Assembly: GCF_049532905.1 (NCBI RefSeq) | Contig: NZ_CP064032.1 | Coordinates: forward strand, 3,720,001-3,784,000 | DNA: 64,000 nt | Source of the DNA: Dyella_B nitratireducens | GTDB lineage: Bacteria; Pseudomonadota; Gammaproteobacteria; Xanthomonadales; Rhodanobacteraceae | Reading direction: 5' to 3' | Part shown: positions 43,108-50,471 of the stretch, piece after piece | How the letters are laid out: each line of letters begins with the position of its first letter | Position numbering within the stretch: the stretch's first letter is position 1 | Notes under the pieces: generated by a model | Databases searched by the model: none | What the model saw: the letters and a program-made list of their open reading frames with translations, nothing else | What the model was told of the DNA's origin: nothing | Position numbers and translations under genes: made by a program

Positions 43108-43551
43108 TCAGTGGCCAAGGCCTACAGCCTTGGCCAGGCTGTGCATATCCAGATCGATGGAATGCAGGCGTGGCAATTGGCGATGAAGTTCCGCTTTCAT
43201 GTCTTTGTCGACCACCTCAGCGCGCGCGATTACCCGTTCGAACGAACGCAGCAGGCTTTGCTCATGGCGCGCGAGCAGGCGGATCCAGGCATCATCGCTG
43301 CGCGGCATCAAAGCGTCGAAGCGGTGGCGCACGGCACCGAACATGCGCCGACGGGTGGCGGGGATGCCTTCATGGCTGCGGATTTGTTCCTGCAGTTCAG
43401 CGATTACCAGACTCAGTGACTGCGCTTCTTCATCCAGTACGGTGCGCAGCCCAGGCTCGCTCACCTGTGTCGCAGCATGGCGATACAGCGCACGCAGCTC
43501 AATACTGCGGCGGATCAGGCCATTGCACAGATGTTGAATCGCTAGCGACAC
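43108..43551 (-). CDS. Small helical protein, possibly ferritin-like (DUF2383-type), unknown function
   Basis: The 147-residue soluble protein is predicted to be almost fully alpha-helical with charged heptads and a positive mid-section (PATRRRMFGAVRHRF). The plan, a four-helix bundle with repeated Glu and His positions (LRALYRHAATQ, LDEEAQSLS, LLARHEQSLLRSFE), resembles PA2169/DUF2383 proteins. A metal site cannot be proven by eye. It is tightly linked to the DUF924 gene. Confidence 0.6.
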   Translation of the reverse strand: MSLAIQHLCNGLIRRSIELRALYRHAATQVSEPGLRTVLDEEAQSLSLVIAELQEQIRSHEGIPATRRRMFGAVRHRFDALMPRSDDAWIRLLARHEQSLLRSFERVIARAEVVDKDMKAELHRQLPRLHSIDLDMHSLAKAVGLGH

Positions 43552-43662
43552 CGGGTCGCCTCCTGTCTGAACGTGAATCTGGAACCGTCGCCATGTTGCA
43601 GGACAAGCACTTAGCGGCGGATAAATCCGTCTGTCATATCAGGCCTTCACTCAGCTGGCGTT

Positions 43663-44415
43663 TCACTGCTCGATTTGCAGCAAATTAAGCGGACGTCCAT
43701 GGCTTGCGCGAATGCCCTGCTGCAATGCCGCCAGGCGCTGAATATCGGGGCAGAGCGCCTGGATGTCGGGGCGCAACACCTGCAGTCGCTGCTGCAGGCG
43801 AGCCTGGAATCCGGTAGTGAGATCGGAGGCCTGATCCCGCAAGGCCGCAGCCTGCTGCAGGTCGCCGCTCATTGCCGCGCTGAGGGCCTGCTGTCCCATC
43901 GCGGATGCGATCAAAGGCGCGATGTCACCGGCGATCTGGTTGGCGTATTGGTTGGCAGCATCGCCATGCCAGTCATGCGTACTCTGGCTGGCAGCCACGC
44001 GTTGATGCAGATTGGCAGCATCGGTAGCCAGGCGGCGTTGCAGTTCGGCCTGCGTTCCAGCGTCTAGATTGAGGCTGTCCGCTTCCTGCTGCACCGTTTG
44101 CACCGCCACGTCCACGCCGCGATGGATGACGACTTTTACCCGCGGTACCAAGGCAAGCAATTCGCGCTGAAATAGGGCAAGGCGATCCTGATCCTCGGCG
44201 TTGAGCGGCACGTTTTGTCCGTCCGTCTGCAGCGTGCCCGAGCCAACCACCACGCGTGTCGGCGCCGGCTGGGCGCGATCGAAGATCAACTGCCCCTGCT
44301 GCAAGGTAAGGTCGTAGCTGCTGGTGGCGTGGCATACCTGGGACAGGTCCTGCGCATGCAGACTGCCGGCAGTGAGCACGAGCATCCCGACGACGAGCAG
44401 GCGGTTGAAACACAT
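43663..44415 (-). CDS. Secreted DUF2884 (YggN-like) protein, copy 2
   Basis: The 250-residue protein has a signal peptide (cleavage after LHAQ, about 20). It matches the 38373 gene product in plan: VCHATSSYDLTLQQGQLIFDR, a GTLQTDGQNVPLNAEDQDRLALFQREL segment, a helical middle and a C-terminal domain LCPDIQRLAALQQGIR. I start at 44415, where GGAG lies 8 bases upstream. The function is unknown. It sits in a minus-strand series with a secreted peroxiredoxin and a membrane protein. Confidence 0.82.
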   Translation of the reverse strand: MCFNRLLVVGMLVLTAGSLHAQDLSQVCHATSSYDLTLQQGQLIFDRAQPAPTRVVVGSGTLQTDGQNVPLNAEDQDRLALFQRELLALVPRVKVVIHRGVDVAVQTVQQEADSLNLDAGTQAELQRRLATDAANLHQRVAASQSTHDWHGDAANQYANQIAGDIAPLIASAMGQQALSAAMSGDLQQAAALRDQASDLTTGFQARLQQRLQVLRPDIQALCPDIQRLAALQQGIRASHGRPLNLLQIEQ

Positions 44416-44479
44416 GGCAAGGATCTCCATCGGGCAAGGCCCGACAGCGATAAAGCGCAACGGGATAACTGCGGCTGAA

Positions 44480-45013
44480 TCAGCCAGGACGCGACCGGAA
44501 CTGCAGGCGCACGGCTGGTTGCCCGAGCTGCCACGCCAGCCACAGCAGTGCCGGCACCGAGACGGCCTGCAACCCTAGCGCAATCAGCAGCGGACGTTTG
44601 AATCCCTCCAACTGCTGTTGGACGACGCTATCACGCACTTGCTCCAGCGCGCTCCATTGATGCCACAGCAATACCCCGCGATAGGCAAGCCATACGCACA
44701 GCACCAACGCCACGACACGCAACACTGACCGCGCCCATCCCTGGCGCAGGATGCATCCTGCGGTGGCGATGACCACCACGAACACAGCAGCGAGATAACC
44801 CAGGTCCCAGGTCAACATGTCATGCAATTTCGCCGCATTTTCTGCCTCGCCTGCGGGCAGGCCCTGCAGTGCTGCCCATACCTGCTGGGCGTGGCGAACG
44901 TATTGCGAGCCGAGAAAGCCAGCTACCAGCAACATGATCCAGGTCAGCATGCGCCACCACGCAAAACCGAACTTCTTTTTGCGCAGGTCCGTATCGAAGC
45001 GGGAGATCAACAT
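44480..45013 (-). CDS. Four-helix inner membrane protein coupled to the peroxiredoxin gene
   Basis: The 177-residue protein starts at ATG 45013, whose bases overlap the TGA stop of the peroxiredoxin gene (ATGA). Membrane helices are at about 20-38, 68-88, 93-115 and 140-165, with a basic C-terminus. I do not recognise the family. Coupling to a secreted thiol peroxidase suggests an envelope role, which is inference from context only. Confidence 0.7.
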   Translation of the reverse strand: MLISRFDTDLRKKKFGFAWWRMLTWIMLLVAGFLGSQYVRHAQQVWAALQGLPAGEAENAAKLHDMLTWDLGYLAAVFVVVIATAGCILRQGWARSVLRVVALVLCVWLAYRGVLLWHQWSALEQVRDSVVQQQLEGFKRPLLIALGLQAVSVPALLWLAWQLGQPAVRLQFRSRPG

Positions 45014-45564
45014 CAGGCCGTGGCCTTCTTCAGTGTGGCGAGATCGCTCAGCACTTGCCCAGCGTTTTCCTTTGGATCGACATCGCGGTAGATCCTGGTG
45101 ATCTTGCCGTTGGGGTCGATCAGGAACGTCGTGCGCTTGGCAAAATGCAAACCGACTGCCGACGTGAGTACACCATATTGAATGGCGACCTGTCGGTTGG
45201 CGTCGGACAGCAGCGGAAACGGTACGTGGTATTTCGTGGCAAATTCGGCGTGCGATTTTACGTTGTCCAGGCTCACGCCGACCACGTCCGCACCAGCTTG
45301 GCGCAGCTTGAGGATCTCGTCGCGAAAGGTGCACACCTCGGTCGTGCAGCCGGGCGTGAAATCCTTCGGGTAGAAGTACACCACCAGCCAATGCCCATGG
45401 TAATCGGCGGGGCTACGCCAATGGCCGTTCTGATCCTGCAAGCGGAACGCTGGTGCCACCTGCCCGACTTGCGGATTGCCTTGTGGACCGGTGCCGGCAA
45501 GCGCTGGCATTGCAGGCAGGCCCAGCAGGCCGATCATCGCAAGCAAGGTCAACCAACGACGCAT
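45013..45564 (-). CDS. Secreted Bcp/PrxQ-type thioredoxin-dependent peroxiredoxin
   Basis: The 183-residue protein has a signal peptide (cleavage after PALA, about 23) and a PrxQ domain. The peroxidatic and resolving cysteines are spaced as in Bcp: DFTPGCTTEVC (C-x4-C). It would reduce peroxides in the periplasm, unlike cytoplasmic E. coli Bcp. I chose Met 45564, which starts the signal peptide; in-frame sequence upstream includes a hairpin and is not conserved-looking. It is the first gene of the minus-strand run. Confidence 0.9.
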   Translation of the reverse strand: MRRWLTLLAMIGLLGLPAMPALAGTGPQGNPQVGQVAPAFRLQDQNGHWRSPADYHGHWLVVYFYPKDFTPGCTTEVCTFRDEILKLRQAGADVVGVSLDNVKSHAEFATKYHVPFPLLSDANRQVAIQYGVLTSAVGLHFAKRTTFLIDPNGKITRIYRDVDPKENAGQVLSDLATLKKATA

Positions 45565-45620
45565 AGACGCAGTCCCCACAACAACGGTAGGGACGGAGTA
45601 TACGCGCCGCGTACCTAAGC

Positions 45621-45644
45621 GAAAGGCGCCTTGCGGCGCCTTTC
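45621..45644. terminator. Hairpin between two minus-strand genes (weak terminator)
   Basis: GAAAGGCGCC-TTGC-GGCGCCTTTC is a perfect 10-bp stem. Only short T runs follow, so it may be a weak terminator for the upstream secreted protein gene or an mRNA 5' hairpin of the peroxiredoxin gene. Confidence 0.6.
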
Positions 45645-45666
45645 GTGTGTCGATCAAAGTTACCGT

Positions 45667-46128
45667 TTAGCGATGCAGCGGTTCGATGTCGAACTTGTCG
45701 ACGGCCAAACCGAGATTGACACCCTCGCCCGTACCCGACAGCGCGATCGAGGTCGTGCCCTTGGTCAGCACCTGGGCCGTACCGCTGCGCACCACACCCG
45801 CGGAAGCGCCGGCTTGCGCATAACTGCCATAGACATCCTTGATGCCGTAGACGTTGCTGATATCGCCATGACCGCTGACGTGGAATTTGCCTGCCGTCAA
45901 TCCGCCACCGTGCATGTTGATGCTGACCGCAGCGCTCTGGCCGTTATCGCATCGGATGTCGCCACGTCCCTCGGCATGCTGATAGATCGCCGACCACCCG
46001 GAGAGGCTGTAGGTCAAATGGCATTTCACCGGCGCTTCGCCCGCCTGGGCCGACGTGACGGGAAGGCCCGTCAGGGCGCCGGCACACAGCAACACAGCGG
46101 CAGTCAAACCAAAGGTACGCTTGCTCAT
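45667..46128 (-). CDS. Small secreted protein, Gly/Ala-rich beta structure, unknown function
   Basis: The 153-residue protein has a signal peptide (cleavage after SAQA, about 29). The mature part holds two cysteines (KCHLTYSLS, RCDNGQ), and repeated short Gly/Ser/Ala beta strands (AAVSINMHGGGLTAGKFHVSG; VYGSYAQAGASAGVV). No catalytic motif is visible. I do not recognise the family. It is divergent from the universal stress protein gene. Confidence 0.75.
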   Translation of the reverse strand: MSKRTFGLTAAVLLCAGALTGLPVTSAQAGEAPVKCHLTYSLSGWSAIYQHAEGRGDIRCDNGQSAAVSINMHGGGLTAGKFHVSGHGDISNVYGIKDVYGSYAQAGASAGVVRSGTAQVLTKGTTSIALSGTGEGVNLGLAVDKFDIEPLHR

Positions 46129-46346
46129 AAAAGTCTCCTTGACACTGGCATGGATCAGCCATGCGGCGGCAAAAGTGTGGAATCAAATAACTGAACAAAT
46201 CGGCAAGAGCAGTCGGTGGCGTTCAGTGTCGGCAAGTTCCCGTGAGGCGGGCGTACAGAACGGTGCTGTTGTTTCCCTTCGCTTGATGCTTAACTAACAA
46301 GGTGCCGCGCACACTGGAACCGTGCGCTTTTCAACAGGGAGCACAC

Positions 46347-46763
46347 ATGCCCAAGTATTCGCTGGTCGGTTACGACAGTTCGGAAACCTCGCAACGCGCT
46401 TTCCGTTTCGCCATGGAACTGGCACGCGCCTGCAGCGGGCGGGTACGGGTGGTATCGGTGCTACAGGTGACCCAGGGCGGGGCCGATGCCTGCGCCTTGA
46501 TGATGACCGACTCGGCCACCGAGCGAACCCGGGAAACCCTGCAGGAACTGCGCACCCTCGACCCGGATACCGACATGCTGGTGGACCTGGAAATCACCCA
46601 TGGCAGTCCCGGTGATGCGTTGCTCAACCAGGTCAGGCAGCACCCTGTCGACCACATCGTGATCGGCCATACCGAACGCGGCGCTCTCGCCCGCTGGCTG
46701 CTGGGTTCGGTGTCGGAGGACGTGCTGGCCGGCGCCCACGTACCCGTCACCGTCATTCGATAA
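46347..46763 (+). CDS. Universal stress protein (UspA family)
   Basis: The 138-residue protein has the Usp fold with the ATP-binding loop GHTERGALARWLLGSVSEDVL, matching G-x2-G-x9-G(S/T). That places it in the ATP-binding class. The ATG at 46347 has GGGAG eight bases upstream, so I prefer it to an in-frame ATG 45 bp earlier. Usp proteins support survival under starvation, oxidative or membrane stress. Confidence 0.93.
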   Translation: MPKYSLVGYDSSETSQRAFRFAMELARACSGRVRVVSVLQVTQGGADACALMMTDSATERTRETLQELRTLDPDTDMLVDLEITHGSPGDALLNQVRQHPVDHIVIGHTERGALARWLLGSVSEDVLAGAHVPVTVIR

Positions 46764-46829
46764 AAGCCGCCCAGGCAGGGGTGGGCTGGCATTAATCCGT
46801 CCCAGCGTTCACCATTTATCCTGTTGTCC

Positions 46830-46848
46830 CTGATCTGTCATAGATCAG
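46830..46848. promoter_or_regulatory. Perfect dyad upstream of the ferritin-like gene
   Basis: CTGATCT-GTCAT-AGATCAG is a perfect 7-bp inverted repeat, 28 bp before the GTG start. ATGGCC and six T residues follow. It may be a repressor operator in the promoter or an attenuator-like hairpin. Confidence 0.4.
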
Positions 46849-46876
46849 ATGGCCTTTTTTGCACAGGAACCGCTAC

Positions 46877-47701
46877 GTGGACTACAGCACTGTCCTTCCT
46901 TGGACTCTGGAAAGTCTGAATTTTGCCGAGATCGACATGGCGCGCGTGCGCCACAACGAAAACCTGTTTCTACTGCTGTGCAGTGCATCGTTCGTGGAAA
47001 GCGGCTCGGATCTTTACACCAGCAACCTGATCGAGCATTTCGATGGTGACCTGGAACTGCAAGGCTGGCTGCGCGAGCACTGGGAGCATGAAGAGATGCA
47101 GCACGGTCGCGCCCTTGCCGCCTACGTGCGCCACGTGTGGCCGGAATTCGACTGGGATGCCGGTTTCCAGGCTTTCTGGAAAGACTACGGTGCACTTTGT
47201 ACCAACGAACAGCTGGAAACCTCCCGCGGCCTGGAGTTGGCTGCCCGCTGCGTGGTGGAAACGGGTACGGCCAGCCTGTACCGCGCCTTGAACGACATCG
47301 TCGAGGAGCCTGTGCTCAAGCAGCTCACCAACCACATCAAGAGCGACGAAGTACGCCATTACAAGCACTTCTACCAGGCCTTCCAGCGTTACCGCGAACA
47401 GGAAAAGCTGGGGCGCTACAAGGTATTTCGCGCCATTCTTCGCCGCGTCAACGAGATCCGCAATGAAGACAGCGATATTGCGCTGCGCCATGTCTTCAAT
47501 CAGTGCTATCCGCAGTACAAGGACGATCAAGTGCAGTTCCAGAAAGTAACCGGGCCTGCACAGGCACTGCTGCGGCGGCACATTCCTACGGACATGACGG
47601 TGAAGATGCTACTGAAGCCACTGGGTCTTCCGCCGCGGTTGCAACAGGTGGTGGAAAAGCCGCTTGCGCGTATTAGCGAGCGACTGTTCTTGCAGCAGTA
47701 G
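46877..47701 (+). CDS. Ferritin-like diiron protein
   Basis: The 274-residue protein has a ferritin-like four-helix core with a carboxylate-diiron pattern: Glu41, EEMQH (Glu73, His76), Glu in CVVETGTASLY, and SDEVRHYKHF (ExxH). The layout resembles acyl-ACP desaturase-like and other diiron oxygenases rather than storage ferritin; the substrate is unknown. I use GTG 46877, which has AGGAA seven bases upstream; TTG 46859 is possible. The TAG stop (47699-47701) lies in the GTAG head of a REPIN. Confidence 0.8.
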   Translation: MDYSTVLPWTLESLNFAEIDMARVRHNENLFLLLCSASFVESGSDLYTSNLIEHFDGDLELQGWLREHWEHEEMQHGRALAAYVRHVWPEFDWDAGFQAFWKDYGALCTNEQLETSRGLELAARCVVETGTASLYRALNDIVEEPVLKQLTNHIKSDEVRHYKHFYQAFQRYREQEKLGRYKVFRAILRRVNEIRNEDSDIALRHVFNQCYPQYKDDQVQFQKVTGPAQALLRRHIPTDMTVKMLLKPLGLPPRLQQVVEKPLARISERLFLQQ

Positions 47702-47771
47702 GTTGGGGTGCAAACCCCAACGTTGAGATGTATGCATGCATGGGGATGTTGGGGTTTTCACCCCAACCTAC
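47698..47771. repeat. GTAG-REP inverted doublet (REPIN), copy 7, supplying two stop codons
   Basis: Left REP GTAGGTTGGGGTGCAAACC starts inside the ferritin-like gene; the right REP, read on the minus strand, starts GTAGG and provides the TAG (47768-47770) of the convergent gene. The 74-bp element is thus the whole spacer between the two genes. Confidence 0.92.
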
Positions 47772-48778
47772 GACCGCCCCCGTGTCGGACGTTGCCACGC
47801 ACAGTAACCGGCGATTAGCGATTCCAGCCCCGCCACATAACGTTCCACGCCTAGTTGCTGGTCCACGTCCAAACGCATCGCTGCATAGAGTGGCGATAAC
47901 CGCGCACGCCGCAGGCACCAGCGTTCCGTCAGATGGACATGCAGGTGAAGCACTTCACGAATGGCTTGCTCGCTTGAGCAATCACGTATCTGCTGCAGCC
48001 AAAACACACTGTTGGCACCTGTATGGCACACATCACCGGCTTGCGCAGCGCTGATATCGCTCAGCCATTGATTCAAGTCGGCGTACATGTCGAGCAATGT
48101 CTGGATAGCTGCCGCTTCGCGCATGCCAAGCGGCAGTTCGAATTTCAAACTTCCTTCGATCAAGTCGCTCAACACGAACCAATCCATCGCTTGATGGCCA
48201 GGCAGATAAGGTCCCGGCAAAGCTTCACTACCATGGTCGTCGCTGACCAGGCACAACAGCCACCGGCGCCAATTCGCCACAGCATGCTCTTGCCAGTATG
48301 GGCTCATGCCTGCCGCCTCACGTTTCCAGAGGTCCATGAACGCCCAGGCCAGCGGCGACGCATCACGTTCGGGTTTCGCGCCCGCGTACTGCAAAGTGAG
48401 CTCAACGACTTGCCAGATCAGCGCTTCTGCCGTGTACCGGTCGCGGTTACGCAAGCTCACGCAGTGCTCGCTCCAGGCGATCGACCAGGCCAGCGCATCC
48501 ACGACGATATCCAGCTGTGCGCCTTTGTTCAGGGGAAACAACGCCCTGGCAAGGCTGGCTAGGAGCATGGCTAGCCGCTGCTGCTCGACATAGCCGCCTT
48601 TCTGCAAGCCATAGCGATGCAAATAAACCAGATGGCGTTGAACGGCTTTCTGCAGATCATCCGTATTCGAACGCTCCAGGCACACCGTATCCAACGTGGC
48701 AAACGAAGGCGCCATCACGCCCGACTCCTGTGCGGAGCCAATCTTGGCGGATGCTGTCGATAGGGACTCGACGCTCAC
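47768..48778 (-). CDS. Terpene-synthase-like protein lacking metal-binding motifs
   Basis: The 336-residue protein follows bacterial class I terpene synthases in layout: SPLAWAFMDLWKREAAGMSPYWQEHAVANW corresponds to the helix before the effector, and MYADLNQWLSDISAAQAGDVCHTGANSVFWLQQ aligns with the NSE/DTE segment and what follows it. The usual Asp-rich motif is replaced by DALAWSIAWSEHC, and the NSE triad reads ADLNQWLSDISAAQAGD, missing the Asn/Asp. So catalysis by the normal Mg cluster is doubtful. It may bind a lipid or have another role. It is convergent with the ferritin-like gene across a REPIN. Confidence 0.6.
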   Translation of the reverse strand: MSVESLSTASAKIGSAQESGVMAPSFATLDTVCLERSNTDDLQKAVQRHLVYLHRYGLQKGGYVEQQRLAMLLASLARALFPLNKGAQLDIVVDALAWSIAWSEHCVSLRNRDRYTAEALIWQVVELTLQYAGAKPERDASPLAWAFMDLWKREAAGMSPYWQEHAVANWRRWLLCLVSDDHGSEALPGPYLPGHQAMDWFVLSDLIEGSLKFELPLGMREAAAIQTLLDMYADLNQWLSDISAAQAGDVCHTGANSVFWLQQIRDCSSEQAIREVLHLHVHLTERWCLRRARLSPLYAAMRLDVDQQLGVERYVAGLESLIAGYCAWQRPTRGRS

Positions 48779-48964
48779 GTGCTTCTCCTTAAGCTGCTAT
48801 CCATCACGACACTGCGTGCAGCATGAAAGCCAGGAAAACGCCTAACGGACGTCACCCAACCAAGCGTTCTACACAAGTCCCATCGTTTACAGACGCAGTG
48901 AGTACTGCGTCAATTTCATCAGGCTGATTTCAAAAACGTGATCAGCTTGGCACTTCAGCCCGAA

Positions 48965-48992
48965 CGAGCGACGCTTCCGCGAGCGTCGCTCG
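48965..48992. terminator. Long perfect hairpin after the lipoprotein gene
   Basis: CGAGCGACGCT-TCCGCG-AGCGTCGCTCG is a perfect 11-bp stem 16 bp after the stop of the minus-strand lipoprotein gene. It lacks a long T-tract, so it may be a weak terminator or mRNA end-protecting stem. Confidence 0.6.
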
Positions 48993-49007
48993 ATCCAACA
49001 GCGCTAC

Positions 49008-49487
49008 TTACTGGCTGCTGCTGGCAGGCGCTGGTGCATTGCCGCTGTCATTGCGCGGCATGCTCTCGATGTGGCGCTGGCTTTCCTTTTCCAGTTTGAA
49101 CCGGGCCAGATCGATCGGGCGAATCTGCTTGATCATGCACGGAATGTACGGGCGTCCGGTCAGCACCTTGTCGAAGCCGGTCTGCACTTGGCTGGCGAAG
49201 CTGGTCAGCCCGATGAAGTTGGTAAATGTGAGGTTGTTGCATGGCCACACATCAAGCAAATAGGCCTTGCTCGGCAGCGTATAGATCACCAGCTGCGTAT
49301 CGCTGAGCGGTTCCCACGAGTAGATCTGCTCACCCATCACCAGGCGGAAGCTGCGTACCGGCGCGCCGGCGGCGGCACTATAAGCCTGCTGGCGTTGCTG
49401 CAAGCGCTGCGCGTACGGCACGGATTCGCAGGACGCCAGCAGCACGCCAAGAAGTAAGAGAGCCAGCAGCATGCGTAATTTCGTCAT
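49008..49487 (-). CDS. DUF6491-like lipoprotein
   Basis: The 159-residue protein has a lipoprotein signal with LLASC (Cys20). The mature domain shows SFRLVMGEQIYSWEPLSDTQLVIYTLPSKAYLLDVWPCNNL and a second cysteine in RPYIPCMIKQIRPIDLARFK, the plan of DUF6491 lipoproteins, common in Xanthomonadales. The two cysteines could form a disulfide. Function unknown. A second lipoprotein gene precedes it by 63 bp. Confidence 0.78.
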   Translation of the reverse strand: MTKLRMLLALLLLGVLLASCESVPYAQRLQQRQQAYSAAAGAPVRSFRLVMGEQIYSWEPLSDTQLVIYTLPSKAYLLDVWPCNNLTFTNFIGLTSFASQVQTGFDKVLTGRPYIPCMIKQIRPIDLARFKLEKESQRHIESMPRNDSGNAPAPASSSQ

Positions 49488-49550
49488 GACAACTTCCTCC
49501 TCGATCCGGATAACCGCTGGAACGCGCGAGCGCGCAGCCGGTGCACGGGC

Positions 49551-50291
49551 TTACTTTTTACTGCCGAGCGGCTGCCACTTGGATGAGTCGAAGCCACCCA
49601 CTTCAAAGAGCACTTCCTGTTTATCGCCATCCCGCGTGATGACGGTCATGGTGATGCGCTTGGTCTTTTCCATGGCGGCAATAAAGGGTTTGTCATCGCG
49701 TATGAATATCGCCGGCTCATTGCCCGTAGTCGGCAGGAAGGCGCGCAGCGGATGCGGCTTGTCGTCGAACTGGGCCGTAATGGTGCAATTACCCTTGCAG
49801 GCAAAGCCGTGTCCGATACCGAACAGGAACACACTCTCGCCCCACTGGGTATGGCGGCGCAGCACCAGCCGTATCGAACGGTCGCCACTGGGACGCGTGC
49901 TGTAAAGACTGGCAGTGGATTGCGTGCCGCCCTCCATCGGGCCGACCTGGTAGCTCCATAGCGCGGCCAGTCGGCGTTTGTCAGCGGATGCCTTGGCGCG
50001 CTGCTCCACCTCGGGCAACGTCTGCTGCACTTGCTTGGCCGCGTCGCTGGCCGGGAATTGCTGGACAATCGCCTCGCCAATCTGCGCGGCCAATTCGTCG
50101 TTCTTCTGCTGCAAAGCTTGCTGATAGGTTTGCAGTTGCCGGTTCGCCTCCTGGGCCATCTGCTGTGCCTGGGCCTTGGCCGCATCCTGCTGCGACGGGG
50201 TGTTTTGATCCTGCTGCGAGCAGGCGGCAAGCAACAACCAACCACAAGCGGCGGTCGCGGCGAGAGCGTGGCGGAACGGCAAACGGGGCAT
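49551..50291 (-). CDS. Lipoprotein with N-terminal coiled coil, unknown function
   Basis: The 246-residue protein has a lipobox LAAC (Cys24), a Gln/Ala-rich coiled coil (about 30-105) and a C-terminal beta-rich domain (about 110-246) with GFACKGNCTITAQFDDKP, a probable short disulfide loop. Similar domains are seen in envelope proteins of unknown function. It is transcribed towards the DUF6491 gene and divergent from the MFS carrier. Confidence 0.75.
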   Translation of the reverse strand: MPRLPFRHALAATAACGWLLLAACSQQDQNTPSQQDAAKAQAQQMAQEANRQLQTYQQALQQKNDELAAQIGEAIVQQFPASDAAKQVQQTLPEVEQRAKASADKRRLAALWSYQVGPMEGGTQSTASLYSTRPSGDRSIRLVLRRHTQWGESVFLFGIGHGFACKGNCTITAQFDDKPHPLRAFLPTTGNEPAIFIRDDKPFIAAMEKTKRITMTVITRDGDKQEVLFEVGGFDSSKWQPLGSKK

Positions 50292-50471
50292 CGTGGCGAT
50301 CCCAGCGAAACGAGGTCCCTAGCTTGAAACGAGCGCCCAGCCGGATGCAACCGTTCAAGCCGGGATCAAGACCAGCATCACCACACTGCTGTCTCCTAAA
50401 AGAAAACGTGATCGTTGCTTTGCGAGATCGTCGCAGCTCCGGATAATGCCGCTTCCAGACAAGGATTCCGC

